Below the pieces are notes generated by a model. It was not told the origin of the DNA. It worked only from the letters and a program-made list of their open reading frames with translations, and did no database searches. From a virus, in IMG/VR virus record IMGVR_UViG_3300042384_000288, positions 1-64,000 of that record: a stretch of DNA of 64,000 nt. One strand, 5' to 3'. Both the position numbers and the translations under genes were made by a program. The stretch's first letter is position 1, and every line of letters begins with the position of its first letter. Positions 15,209-24,100 of the stretch are shown here, in pieces.

Positions 15209-16389
15209 TAATTATCTCTATATAAATCTAAAGTTATGCAATGAAGTCCGCCGTCAACAAAAAATCGATGTCTCCATGGAATCACTATACATTCTATATT
15301 ATGCTGTCTTAATTTCTCTTTTACAACGGGCGTGATGTTCGAAACACAGATCGTATTGGCATCTAATGCCAATACATTAACATCAAATACAGATTCTGCA
15401 ATGTAACCAACCCAAGATTTAAGATTACCTTCGACAAATTTAATAAATTCGTCGTTGTGCTCTTCGCCTGCCAGCCACCATTTTCCGTTAACCTTTTCTC
15501 TCATCAACTTAAATTTAGTAATTAAATTTTGATATTCACTAGGCGGAATACCTATTACTGTATAGTCCGAAAAATAATTTTGATAATCAATTAAAGGATC
15601 GATACCTAGAATAACATTATTTCCTAGCACAGCAAAACATCCGTCTACGTGTCCTGCTTTTGAAGTAAATTGACGTATTGGACGAGGATCATTGATATGT
15701 TTAGCTAACCATTGGGGATAATCACAATATTCTGGTGCGTCAACATATATGTTATGATTAGTGTTAATGACATTTGGCCCCTGTAACGCACCCATTTCTT
15801 TAGTTTCGTATTCTAATGCCTGTTGAAAAGATTTTATTTCGTTAACAATAGATAGATCGTTAGGCCAGCATCCAGATACATAGTCTTGATACTGTGGCCA
15901 ATCCGATCCCGCTAATTCAACATACTTTTCGTGTGAATACCAAATATCTTTTTCTTGATTGTAATTATTTGATGCTGCAGACATCGAAGCAGAATAAAAT
16001 TCATCATTTTGATTTACTAAATTAATAACATTAGGGCAATATTTTTCTAATATTGGAGTAATTGGATTATAAAAATCTGGACTGAATTGATACATAGTAT
16101 CACCAATAACAGCGTGCAAGTTTCTTACATGTAACGGTGGAACATACGCATTATCTGAATCAAAATAACCTGTAGGAGTATCTGGTCTGATAACAGTACA
16201 ACCGTAGTCTTTGAGAGTCTTTTCAAAAATTTCAAGATCTTCATTAATCTCATGCGACATACGCATCAATGGCTCTCGCACTGAAGCAGATTTAATTTTT
16301 GAAAAAAATTCCGGATAAACGTAAGATCCTAACATTACGGATCTTAACTGTCCGTAGGTATTAAATTTTTGATAGGTATTATAACTCAT
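15208..16389 (-). CDS. Amidinotransferase/arginine deiminase-superfamily enzyme
   Basis: This 393-residue protein is a member of the guanidino-group modifying superfamily (glycine amidinotransferase, arginine deiminase, dimethylarginine hydrolase). Visible catalytic elements are GHVDG with His247 and Asp249, the LALDANTICVSN segment near 341-352 typical of the fold, and the C-terminal GGLHC with the nucleophile Cys384. N-terminal GQLRSVMLGSY matches the usual first strand of this fold. Length and the late Cys resemble glycine amidinotransferase more than the 290-residue hydrolases. The donor and acceptor cannot be read from sequence. It lies between genes 47 and 46 with coupled starts on both sides, so it is expressed with replication genes. 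Its DNA looks more AT-rich than gp46, which hints at transfer. Confidence 0.75.
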   Translation of the reverse strand: MSYNTYQKFNTYGQLRSVMLGSYVYPEFFSKIKSASVREPLMRMSHEINEDLEIFEKTLKDYGCTVIRPDTPTGYFDSDNAYVPPLHVRNLHAVIGDTMYQFSPDFYNPITPILEKYCPNVINLVNQNDEFYSASMSAASNNYNQEKDIWYSHEKYVELAGSDWPQYQDYVSGCWPNDLSIVNEIKSFQQALEYETKEMGALQGPNVINTNHNIYVDAPEYCDYPQWLAKHINDPRPIRQFTSKAGHVDGCFAVLGNNVILGIDPLIDYQNYFSDYTVIGIPPSEYQNLITKFKLMREKVNGKWWLAGEEHNDEFIKFVEGNLKSWVGYIAESVFDVNVLALDANTICVSNITPVVKEKLRQHNIECIVIPWRHRFFVDGGLHCITLDLYRDN

Positions 16390-16477
16390 CAGGCCAATTT
16401 CCTAAACCAGGGTGTGATTGCTCTACAAATTCTTCCATCCACTTAAGCAGTTGTTGAGATATTTCTTCTTGATGCAT
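16379..16477 (-). CDS. 32-residue micro-ORF, probable truncated conserved phage protein
   Basis: Its ATG overlaps the gp47 stop (TAATG), and its own stop lies inside the start of the amidinotransferase gene (ATGAGTTATAA), so it is embedded in the operon. The product contains QQLLKWMEEFVEQSHP and GLGNWPDEL. I recall a longer conserved T4-like phage protein with a WMxxFVExxHPxLxxW start that continues into a Cys-Pro-Tyr segment; here the frame ends right after the Trp-Pro. The likely reading is the N-terminal remnant of that gene, cut by arrival of the amidinotransferase gene. It may survive only to couple translation of gp47 to the enzyme. Confidence 0.5.
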   Translation of the reverse strand: MHQEEISQQLLKWMEEFVEQSHPGLGNWPDEL

Positions 16478-17493
16478 TATAGGTGTCTGTAGATATCAAG
16501 TAAAAGTTTTGGATCATAATGATCGCTGTTGATATTAGTCAATTGATTAGTTACAATAGTGTCGATACTTTCAAACTGTATATTTCCTAATTGTATATCT
16601 TGTCCAATATCCATATTCTTAACAGGAATCAATGTAAGCTCACGTAGATTGTATGTACCTACAAATGTTTCTTTGATAAACGTAGCTTCTTCATAGGTAA
16701 TGTCTACGTCGATGTTTACACGACAGTGCATACTTGGTAATAGCAAAGTTTCTGGAGTGCGTAACATATCGCTTAGATTATATACTCGATATTTGGGCTG
16801 GTCGGGCCAAGCATGAAACTCTGGTTCAGCACCCCAAGTGAGTATCATCATACCACGTTCATCATCACCTGCATCTGCATAATTATGTGGAAACGCATTA
16901 CCAATGTATGTGATATTCTTATTAGTCTGGCGTTTGTGAAAGTGTCCGCTGAACATATGATCAACGTGACCAAAGTGTTCACCGCGTAGCTCGCCGTGTT
17001 CGGGCATCTGTACCATAGCATTCATAAAGAAGTGCGGCAATTCAAAATGCCCAAACATATACTTGGCATTCATTTTAGGAATCTTTTTGTAGTCGTCGCC
17101 TACTAGCCAAGGCACAATAGCTACATCACCTTCTGAGTAGAAATCATTTACAATTTCAATGTTAGGAATGTGCCTAGCCCATTCAGCTGACTGTATATCA
17201 CGCTTATCTCTATAGTATAGGTCATGATTGCCTGGAATAAAGATAACACGGTCGAAGGCTTTGCCTAACAATTCTAAGGCTGTTAGACTGTAGTTCAAAG
17301 TAACGATGTTAATAGCTGCACGGTTGTTATGCCAGTCACCTAGCATAAAGCAAGTATCGCATCCTTCTGCCTTTGCTTCTTCAATAAACCATTTAACAAA
17401 GTTTAAACAATCATCGTTATGTAGTTGACTGTTGGACTTTAGGCCAAAATGGATGTCGGTTAATACTGCTGCTTTTTTAAATAAGTTTGCCAT
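16477..17493 (-). CDS. 47: Recombination endonuclease subunit gp47 (Mre11-like)
   Basis: This is the nuclease partner of gp46, 338 residues (T4 gp47 is 339). The metallophosphoesterase motifs are all present: D13-x-H15, GDWH at 52-55, GNHD at 88-91, GHFE near 148, and GHFHKR at 183-188. It is followed without a gap by the micro-ORF and the amidinotransferase gene, and preceded by the sulfotransferase-like gene (7-nt gap). Confidence 0.95.
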   Translation of the reverse strand: MANLFKKAAVLTDIHFGLKSNSQLHNDDCLNFVKWFIEEAKAEGCDTCFMLGDWHNNRAAINIVTLNYSLTALELLGKAFDRVIFIPGNHDLYYRDKRDIQSAEWARHIPNIEIVNDFYSEGDVAIVPWLVGDDYKKIPKMNAKYMFGHFELPHFFMNAMVQMPEHGELRGEHFGHVDHMFSGHFHKRQTNKNITYIGNAFPHNYADAGDDERGMMILTWGAEPEFHAWPDQPKYRVYNLSDMLRTPETLLLPSMHCRVNIDVDITYEEATFIKETFVGTYNLRELTLIPVKNMDIGQDIQLGNIQFESIDTIVTNQLTNINSDHYDPKLLLDIYRHL

Positions 17494-17499
17494 AGTTTA

Positions 17500-18444
17500 T
17501 TATATGATAGATACTCCGCAGTGTCTAATAGTTTGGTTAATTGAATAAGAATAAATTGATTGGTATTTACTAGTTATTATATGGTTAACTTCTTCAGTAT
17601 TCAAAACTAAATCTGTATCTGTGTAAGGATTTTTAATATAATTAATTTTGTCGAAATGTTCTGTTAAGTACTCTAAAAAAGTAAAGGAAATAGATTTCTT
17701 ATAAAAAATTTTTAAAAGTAGCAGTAAGTTAATAAATGTAATAATACTTTTGAGAGAATGCTTGATGTCAGTTTCACTTATAGTAAACGGAGCAGAACTT
17801 TTTATTAATTTAAGATTTTGATTGTATGACGCTGTTGTAGTTGTCATACAAAAGTTTAAATTTTGAGCGATTGATTGGCTGATGACCGTAGGATACAAGT
17901 TTATCCTAAGTATTGAAAAAATATTTTTACTATTAGTTAGTTTTTTAAAGTTATTAGATTCAAATAATGTCTCACTATGGTGTAAATACGGTAATTTTAA
18001 AATGTCCGCTAACACATGTGTTCCGGTTCTGCCAGGCGAAAATATAATTGCCTCAGAGCAATTGCTTGCATTTAAATCAAGTTGATCCATCCAGTAGAAC
18101 TCATCAACTGCCCATAGTCTTAAAGTCAGACCTTGAAGCCATATACTATACGTGAAATCTTCAACGTTAACTACATTTTCAAGACAAGTTACATCGTTGT
18201 CGTATGAGGTTATTATCTTTATAACCCGACAAAAATCTTTTAATTGAAATAATTCTGTATCCTCTATCGTGTCTGCCGACGTCAAATCAGTGACAGAATT
18301 TGGATTATTTTTCAAAAACTGTATCTTACTATCTAATGTTTTGTAATTTGCAATAGTGTTAATTGGTGTTAATTTTGAAATAACTGCAAATTTATTTTTA
18401 ACAGTAGAATTTCCGTTGTGCAATAACAAAACAGGTTTACTCAT
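17500..18444 (-). CDS. Sulfotransferase-like protein
   Basis: The protein has 314 residues from the ATG at 18444, which overlaps the gp55 stop (GATGAGTAA); a longer frame from 18498 would lie inside gp55. Two elements suggest a sulfotransferase fold. SPGRTGTHVL (about 136-145) resembles the PAPS 5'-phosphosulfate loop PxRSGTT. ILRINLYPTVISQSI (about 178-192) resembles the 3'-phosphate-binding segment with its Arg and Ser. The rest is not recognisable. The second half is strikingly Ile/Leu/Lys/Asn-rich and AT-rich compared with gp47 and gp55, a sign of transfer. If active it could sulfate a sugar or small molecule; this is inference. A divergent P-loop protein of other function remains possible. 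Confidence 0.45.
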   Translation of the reverse strand: MSKPVLLLHNGNSTVKNKFAVISKLTPINTIANYKTLDSKIQFLKNNPNSVTDLTSADTIEDTELFQLKDFCRVIKIITSYDNDVTCLENVVNVEDFTYSIWLQGLTLRLWAVDEFYWMDQLDLNASNCSEAIIFSPGRTGTHVLADILKLPYLHHSETLFESNNFKKLTNSKNIFSILRINLYPTVISQSIAQNLNFCMTTTTASYNQNLKLIKSSAPFTISETDIKHSLKSIITFINLLLLLKIFYKKSISFTFLEYLTEHFDKINYIKNPYTDTDLVLNTEEVNHIITSKYQSIYSYSINQTIRHCGVSII

Positions 18445-19312
18445 CGGCACCCCAACCACCACCGCCCCAATCACCTTGTCTAGTATACGAAGGAGCATAA
18501 TTATTCATCTCTAAGATGTCATCTCGAATGTTTTGATTGCGTTTTTCGATGTTTAATACACGGGTAAAGCTGTTGGTAATTGCCGCGGTGTAGTAGGCAA
18601 ATGGGTTTTGACTTTTGGCTTCATCAAACTGTAGACCAATTTGACTTAGTTGCAACAGAGCTTGACTACGCATTTCATCATTGTAGGTATAACCACGCCA
18701 GTTTGAACGGGTAGCATAGCGTTCACATAACTTCACAAACATGTGCGCTAATTTAGGAGTCATCTGTCCGTGATCTTTACTGAATTCTCCCGGAGTGATA
18801 CCACCTTTCCAGTGACTTTTGCCTACTAATACTGGAGTTAGATCTTGATCAACGCAGTAATGTTGAAATGGAGGAAAATTTATTTTAACATATTTGGCCG
18901 CACCTTTGACTACAACTGGTTCGTCGTATTCTGTTTCAAAATTATCTTCGTCGTATTCTTCTTGTGCTTTAGCATCAGCTTTGCGCTGTTTAACGGTGTC
19001 GATGGGTATGTGTTCCCAGGTCATAACACGAAATACCACATCAGTAACTGGAATATTTTCTACAGGAATAGCAAACTCATCTAATTTTCTTTTATTACCT
19101 AGCAATAGTTCAGCATCTTGCTGTTCTTTGGCTAATCGTTCGCTACGTAGTTTTCTAGCTTCTGCTACTGCTTTTTTGGTAATATTTGCAACTCCACTAA
19201 CAATAGTATCATAGTTGGCTACTCCGGGATCAGAGAATGTACAGTAGGTTAATTTACTTTTGTGGATTTCTTTAAGAATATCTTTATTATTCAAATAATT
19301 TACGCGACGCAT
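18437..19312 (-). CDS. 55: Late-transcription sigma factor (gp55-like)
   Basis: This alternative sigma factor directs RNA polymerase to NATAAATA late promoters with the sliding clamp. It has 291 residues, longer than T4 gp55 (185). The C-terminal half carries the conserved part: CERYATRSNWRGYTYNDEMR and NPFAYYTAAITNSFTRVLN, which correspond to sigma region 2-type helices. The N-terminal 100 residues include SDPGVANYDTIVSG and a Lys/Glu-rich helix; the tail ends in a Gly/Trp-rich GGGGWGADE. It heads the minus-strand replication block, with a sigma-70-type promoter upstream, as expected for a regulator made before late genes. Confidence 0.85.
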   Translation of the reverse strand: MRRVNYLNNKDILKEIHKSKLTYCTFSDPGVANYDTIVSGVANITKKAVAEARKLRSERLAKEQQDAELLLGNKRKLDEFAIPVENIPVTDVVFRVMTWEHIPIDTVKQRKADAKAQEEYDEDNFETEYDEPVVVKGAAKYVKINFPPFQHYCVDQDLTPVLVGKSHWKGGITPGEFSKDHGQMTPKLAHMFVKLCERYATRSNWRGYTYNDEMRSQALLQLSQIGLQFDEAKSQNPFAYYTAAITNSFTRVLNIEKRNQNIRDDILEMNNYAPSYTRQGDWGGGGWGADE

Positions 19313-19392
19313 CTACTTTCCTTTTAATTTATCTGCTTCCTTTCTAGCTTAACAGCCTTTTTCATAGATTGGGTTTTCTTTTAACTACTACT

Positions 19393-19421
19393 ATTATATA
19401 GCCTATAAATACACTATACAA
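19393..19421 (-). promoter_or_regulatory. Sigma-70-type promoter for the gp55/gp47/gp46 block
   Basis: On the minus strand TTGTAT (19416-19421), a 17-bp spacer and a perfect TATAAT (19393-19398). The -10 is consensus, the -35 matches 3 of 6. It is the first promoter-like element before gp55 and overlaps the opposite-strand late box at 19404-19411. Confidence 0.55.
19404..19411 (+). promoter_or_regulatory. Late promoter box TATAAATA for the baseplate operon
   Basis: Exact TATAAATA, 25 nt before the ATG at 19436. It lies within the spacer of the divergent sigma-70-type promoter. AGAGG lies between the box and the start. Confidence 0.75.
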
Positions 19422-19435
19422 GAGGTAATTGGATT

Positions 19436-20839
19436 ATGGCAATTTTTGTTTACGACACTGTGGTTAAAGATCCGGACACTGGACAAGATATCCAGTTTGG
19501 TCAATTGAGTGAACGTGATCAACGACAAATTCTAGCAGAGGATGAAGCTGCATCTGATGCTTCAATGAGTGAGTCGTTTAGGCAGTTCAAAGCTAGTACA
19601 GGAACGGCCAGTTACGAAATAGCAACACCTGGGTATGTTGCTGGACCAGTTACAGCAACCAGTGGAAGTTACAGTCGTGAAACAGGATACAAGCCTACTG
19701 AAAGTACAGCTCCGGATTCTGAAGGTGGATTTGCTGGTGATCAAACTGTAGCGTCAGGTGGCGGGTATGATCCTCGAGCGTTAGAGCCATATACAGGAGC
19801 ACCCGATTTTAACGCAACAACCACATGGACTGGCGGAGGTTATGATCCAGATGCTCGAGCCGGTGGATATGATCCAACAACAGGTTATGTAGAAAGTGCA
19901 GGTAACAGTCTTGGCGGGCAGGCAGCCATATCAGAGAATTATACAGGAGCTCCAGATTTTCGTGGCGGCGGGTACGACCCAAGTATTGAGGGATTAAGTG
20001 ATCCAAAAAACCAGCGACTTGCTGCCGCAGGTATTAAAGAAGGTGGAGAAGCTAGCAATCCCGCAGCGGAACCTAGTGTTGCGTTCAGCACAGAACCGGA
20101 TACCGGCAATGCTAACATGGATAAAGATTGGCGAGTGCGCATAAGTCTGTCAGAACGTGCTAGATTTTTTTATAATGCAGTAGAAGGCAACCAACTATTA
20201 ATTCCACTAAAAAGCACCAACGGAGTTATTTTTCCTTATACTCCTAATATCACTGTGTCGCACGTTGCCACTTACTCACCAGTAAATCCAACACACAGTA
20301 ACTACGCACAGAACTTTTATAATAACAGTGATGTAAGTGACATAACTATCCAGGGTGATTTTACTGTGCAAAATATAGAAGAAGGAAAATATCTAATGGC
20401 TGTTATATACTTTTTTCGTGCAGCTACCAAGATGTTTTTTGGGCAAGGTCAGGGAGTAGGCAATCCTCCACCGATAGTGTTCTTAGACGGTTACGGCAGT
20501 CACTACTTTCCGCATGTTCCTTGTGTGATTACAAACTTTACTCACACATTGGCTGCGGATGTAGACTACATGGAAATTCCTATGCTGGTCAAAACATTAA
20601 CTAGTACTCAGACAGGAGTAAATCCTGAGCGAGCAGATAATTTGCCTGGACCGAGACTTGGTGTTGTTCAAAAGAACTTTGATACCGAGATCACCAGGTT
20701 ACCCACTAGCAGTTCTATAAGTATTACATTGAAACCACAGTATAGTCGCAAAAATCTTCATGACAGATTTGATCTTACTAAATTTGCCGCAGGCGAATTA
20801 TTGCGTGATAAAACTAACGGGTATGGAGGATTCTTATAA
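19436..20839 (+). CDS. 48: Baseplate tail-tube cap/initiator protein (gp48/gp54-like)
   Basis: The protein has 467 residues. The C-terminal 240 residues carry the conserved core I recall for T4-like tube cap proteins: WRVRISLSERARFFYNA, NGVIFPYTPNITVSHVATY, VNPTHSNY, a long YLMAVIYFFRAATKMFFGQG segment, PPPIVFLDGYG and the VDYMEIPML end. It starts tube assembly on the baseplate. The N-terminal 230 residues are an unusual Gly/Tyr/Thr-rich insert with repeated GGYDP (four times) and YTGAPDF (twice). It overlaps gene 53 by one base. gp48 versus gp54 cannot be separated with confidence. Confidence 0.75.
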   Translation: MAIFVYDTVVKDPDTGQDIQFGQLSERDQRQILAEDEAASDASMSESFRQFKASTGTASYEIATPGYVAGPVTATSGSYSRETGYKPTESTAPDSEGGFAGDQTVASGGGYDPRALEPYTGAPDFNATTTWTGGGYDPDARAGGYDPTTGYVESAGNSLGGQAAISENYTGAPDFRGGGYDPSIEGLSDPKNQRLAAAGIKEGGEASNPAAEPSVAFSTEPDTGNANMDKDWRVRISLSERARFFYNAVEGNQLLIPLKSTNGVIFPYTPNITVSHVATYSPVNPTHSNYAQNFYNNSDVSDITIQGDFTVQNIEEGKYLMAVIYFFRAATKMFFGQGQGVGNPPPIVFLDGYGSHYFPHVPCVITNFTHTLAADVDYMEIPMLVKTLTSTQTGVNPERADNLPGPRLGVVQKNFDTEITRLPTSSSISITLKPQYSRKNLHDRFDLTKFAAGELLRDKTNGYGGFL

Positions 20840-21141
20840 TGTCAGTAGCTTACAGTAGACACAGTCCTTATTTTAATAATGAGTCGTTTGGACCATTTTT
20901 AGATGTGTCAACCTTGCCTAGTATACCGTATGATCCCACGGATGTAGTCTACGAAATTGATGCTATCTATAAGCATCGTCCGGACTTATTGGCCTATGAT
21001 TTGTACGATAACAGCGCCTTATATTGGGTATTTTCGGCACGTAACCCTAATACAATGAAAGATCCAATTTTTGATTTCTTGCCTGGTGCTACTATATACA
21101 TTCCAAAAAAAGCCACACTCACAGCAATACTAGGAATATAA
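20839..21141 (+). CDS. 53: Baseplate wedge protein gp53
   Basis: This 100-residue protein has the typical gp53 layout. YSRHSPYFNNESFGPFLDV opens it, a helical DLLAYDLYDNSALYWVFSARNP centre follows, and the end is PGATIYIPKKATLTAILGI, a LysM-like strand found in the family. T4 gp53 is 196 residues, so this is a short form as in other marine relatives. Its start overlaps the stop of the tube-cap gene (TAATG) and the next gene begins 3 nt after its stop. Confidence 0.85.
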   Translation: MSVAYSRHSPYFNNESFGPFLDVSTLPSIPYDPTDVVYEIDAIYKHRPDLLAYDLYDNSALYWVFSARNPNTMKDPIFDFLPGATIYIPKKATLTAILGI

Positions 21142-21144
21142 TTA

Positions 21145-24100
21145 ATGGCAGAAAATGCATTAGTCAAAGTAATTTCCAATAGCCCGGGTTATGGTATTTT
21201 TGAAGACTCTACAGGAGCCACTGTTAAACGCGCCGGTGATAGAAACTGGCGCAATAATAATCCAGGAAACCTTGAATTTGGTAGCTTCGCCCAGTCTAAT
21301 GGAGCAATAGGAACCGACGGAAGATTTGCTATTTTTCCTACTTACGCTGCGGGACGTGCTGCTAAAGAGAAATTACTGTTTGGGGACACGCGATATCGAG
21401 GCAAAACTATTGCAGAAGCAATTTCAATATATGCTCCAGAATCTGAAAATAATACCACGTCTTATATTAACAGCGTTACTAAGGCAGTAGGTTTACCATC
21501 TAGTACTCAAATGAGCAGACTAACCCCTGCTCAAAGAACAACAATGTTAGATGCAGTGCAGAAAGTAGAAGGGTTTAAGGTAGGAACTATATCAGAAATT
21601 GACCCAGCAAAAATTCCTGTAGTGCCGCCACCGCCCGCAGTAGGTGAAACAATAATTGATCCGGCTACAGGACAAAGACTCAGAGTAGCCACTGAAGAAG
21701 ATATTAGACGTAACGGTGTACTGGGCGGAACTAATAACGCAAGAAAAACAGTAGAACCACCTTCAGAATCCGGAGTAAGGCAAACAATAAACGTAACACC
21801 AATACCTAATCCGTTACATGCCTATGCTAGTTATACCTATGGTTTAAGTTTAGCTATGCTGACAATTGAAGAATACAACGATGTTATTAAAACACAAAAC
21901 TATATACCTAAAAGAGTGTTAATAGCCAGTGCAGGCAGGCATAATCAAACAAAAGAGCCCAATGGTCCTGCCGAATTTACTCGAGCACAGTATTTCAGTG
22001 AAGATTTCTTTTTTGAAAGTCTTGAAGTAGAAACAGTAATTGGTCTTAATGAAAGAACTCGCGCCACTAATGCTTTAACTTTTAACTTTACTATAATTGA
22101 ACCATTTGGTATAAGTTTAATAGATAGAATTATTAAATTAGCTAGTTCTCCAGAAGTTAAATCTAGAAATTATCTAGAACAACCATATCTACTGCAGATT
22201 GATTTTTTTGCAATTAATGACGCAGGTATAATTATAGGAGCTCTTCCTACTCAAACAAAACGTATCCCCATACAAATTTTGACCTTAGACATAGATGCTA
22301 GCAACAAAGGTGCAGTCTATAAGATTGCAGCAACAGTGTACAGTCACAGTGCATATAGCGTAAACACAATGGCTACGCCAGCACACTTTGAAATAGTAGC
22401 CGGAACAGTCGCTAGTTTCTTTCAAAGTACAGAAACTGAATCATCGCTAACTGGCGCTAAAAAACAACGCGAGCCAATCAGAAAAGATATTACTATAGGC
22501 GCCGACGGACTAGCACGTGGGCCCACCGGAGAAGTTGTGCCGTTAACCGCAGTAGATCAAAGAACTGCGGCTATTGTTAGTGCAGACCCTATTTACAAAG
22601 TTAAAAGCTACGGCAGTGCGTACAACGCATACTACAATGATCTAGTTAGAACTAATAAAATTAAAGTTGCTGATAAAATTTATTTTAAGTTTGCTGAAGA
22701 ATTTCAAAAAGCTAAATTTATATTAGGCAAAAAATTAAGTCCTAAAGATACTCCAATGGCTGAAGCCAGCACAGAGATTACAATACGTGCTGGAAAAACT
22801 GATGCAGCCAACGCTAACTTGGATTATAAAACAGCCATCTTTAGTATTAACGCTGGTACTAGCATTGACATGGTTATTAATTATGTAATACGTAATAGTG
22901 ATTATATACAAAATCAACTGACTGTTCCGGAAGATTATGGGTCAGATGTTGAATCATTCTTGGCTAAGAAAAAATCAAATAAAGATTTACCGTTAAAGTG
23001 GTTTAAGATAATCCCGCAGGTTGTACTAATAGAATATGATGGTATTAGAAAAGTTTGGGGTAGGGAAATTACCTATAATATTATTCCTTATGAAGTATAC
23101 AATACTAAAATTTCAGCGGCGCCACAAGGAACATGGAGCCATCCGATCAAACAATATAACTATTACTATACAGGAAAAAATGTAGATGTATTAGATTTCA
23201 AAATAGAATTTAACGCACTATATTTCACTGCGGTTACTGCATATAAAAACCACATGTCTCAAACCTACGGGCTAACGGATTATGACGATAGAGAACTTAA
23301 TCCAGACAACTATGTTGGCATGGAAAGTGGGCCCAACGCTATACAACCTATGAAAGAGTCTCGAGTTATTATTGATAGTCAGGCTAGGGCCACTGGCGGT
23401 AGTTACACTCCTAAGGCAGCCGCAGCTGCAGATGTACAGCAGAGTATATATACCACAGCCAATGGTGATATGATACAAGGTAGTTTGCGAATAATTGGTG
23501 ATCCTCAATTTATCAAACAGGATGATGTTTTTTATCCACCGTTTGATGTTATAGATCCTATTTCAGGAAAAAAAGGAACTCCGCCGGCAACGTCGGATCA
23601 AAGATTAATTGCAGACGGAAGTTTGCAAATGGACAATAGAGAAGTGTATGTTAGTGTTACCTTCAAAACACCAAATGATGTAAGTGAAGTTACTGGCTTA
23701 GCTAATTTTTCATCTGACTTTCAGCAGACAAGTATGTTTTCGGGTATGTATAGAGTACTTACTGTTAAAAATACTTTCAGCGGCGGAAGATTTGAACAGG
23801 TGCTTGAGATAGTAAGATTGCCTAGACAAACAAGTCTTGAGTATAATACTAATAATCAAACCACTCAACGTTCTGAAACTGATGAAAAATCCACAGTGGC
23901 AAATGCTATACCGGCACCACCAACAACAGCAACTAATAACACAGCGACTCCCTTACCCGAAGCAACACCAGCACCTGGTAATAAACCTGTAGAAGAAACT
24001 GCAGCACCAGTACAATCAGCTGAACAAAAAGAACTAGCAAAAGTTGCAGACACTGCAGAAGAAAAACCAATTACTCAAGCTACAGTAGTTGAAGAACCAC

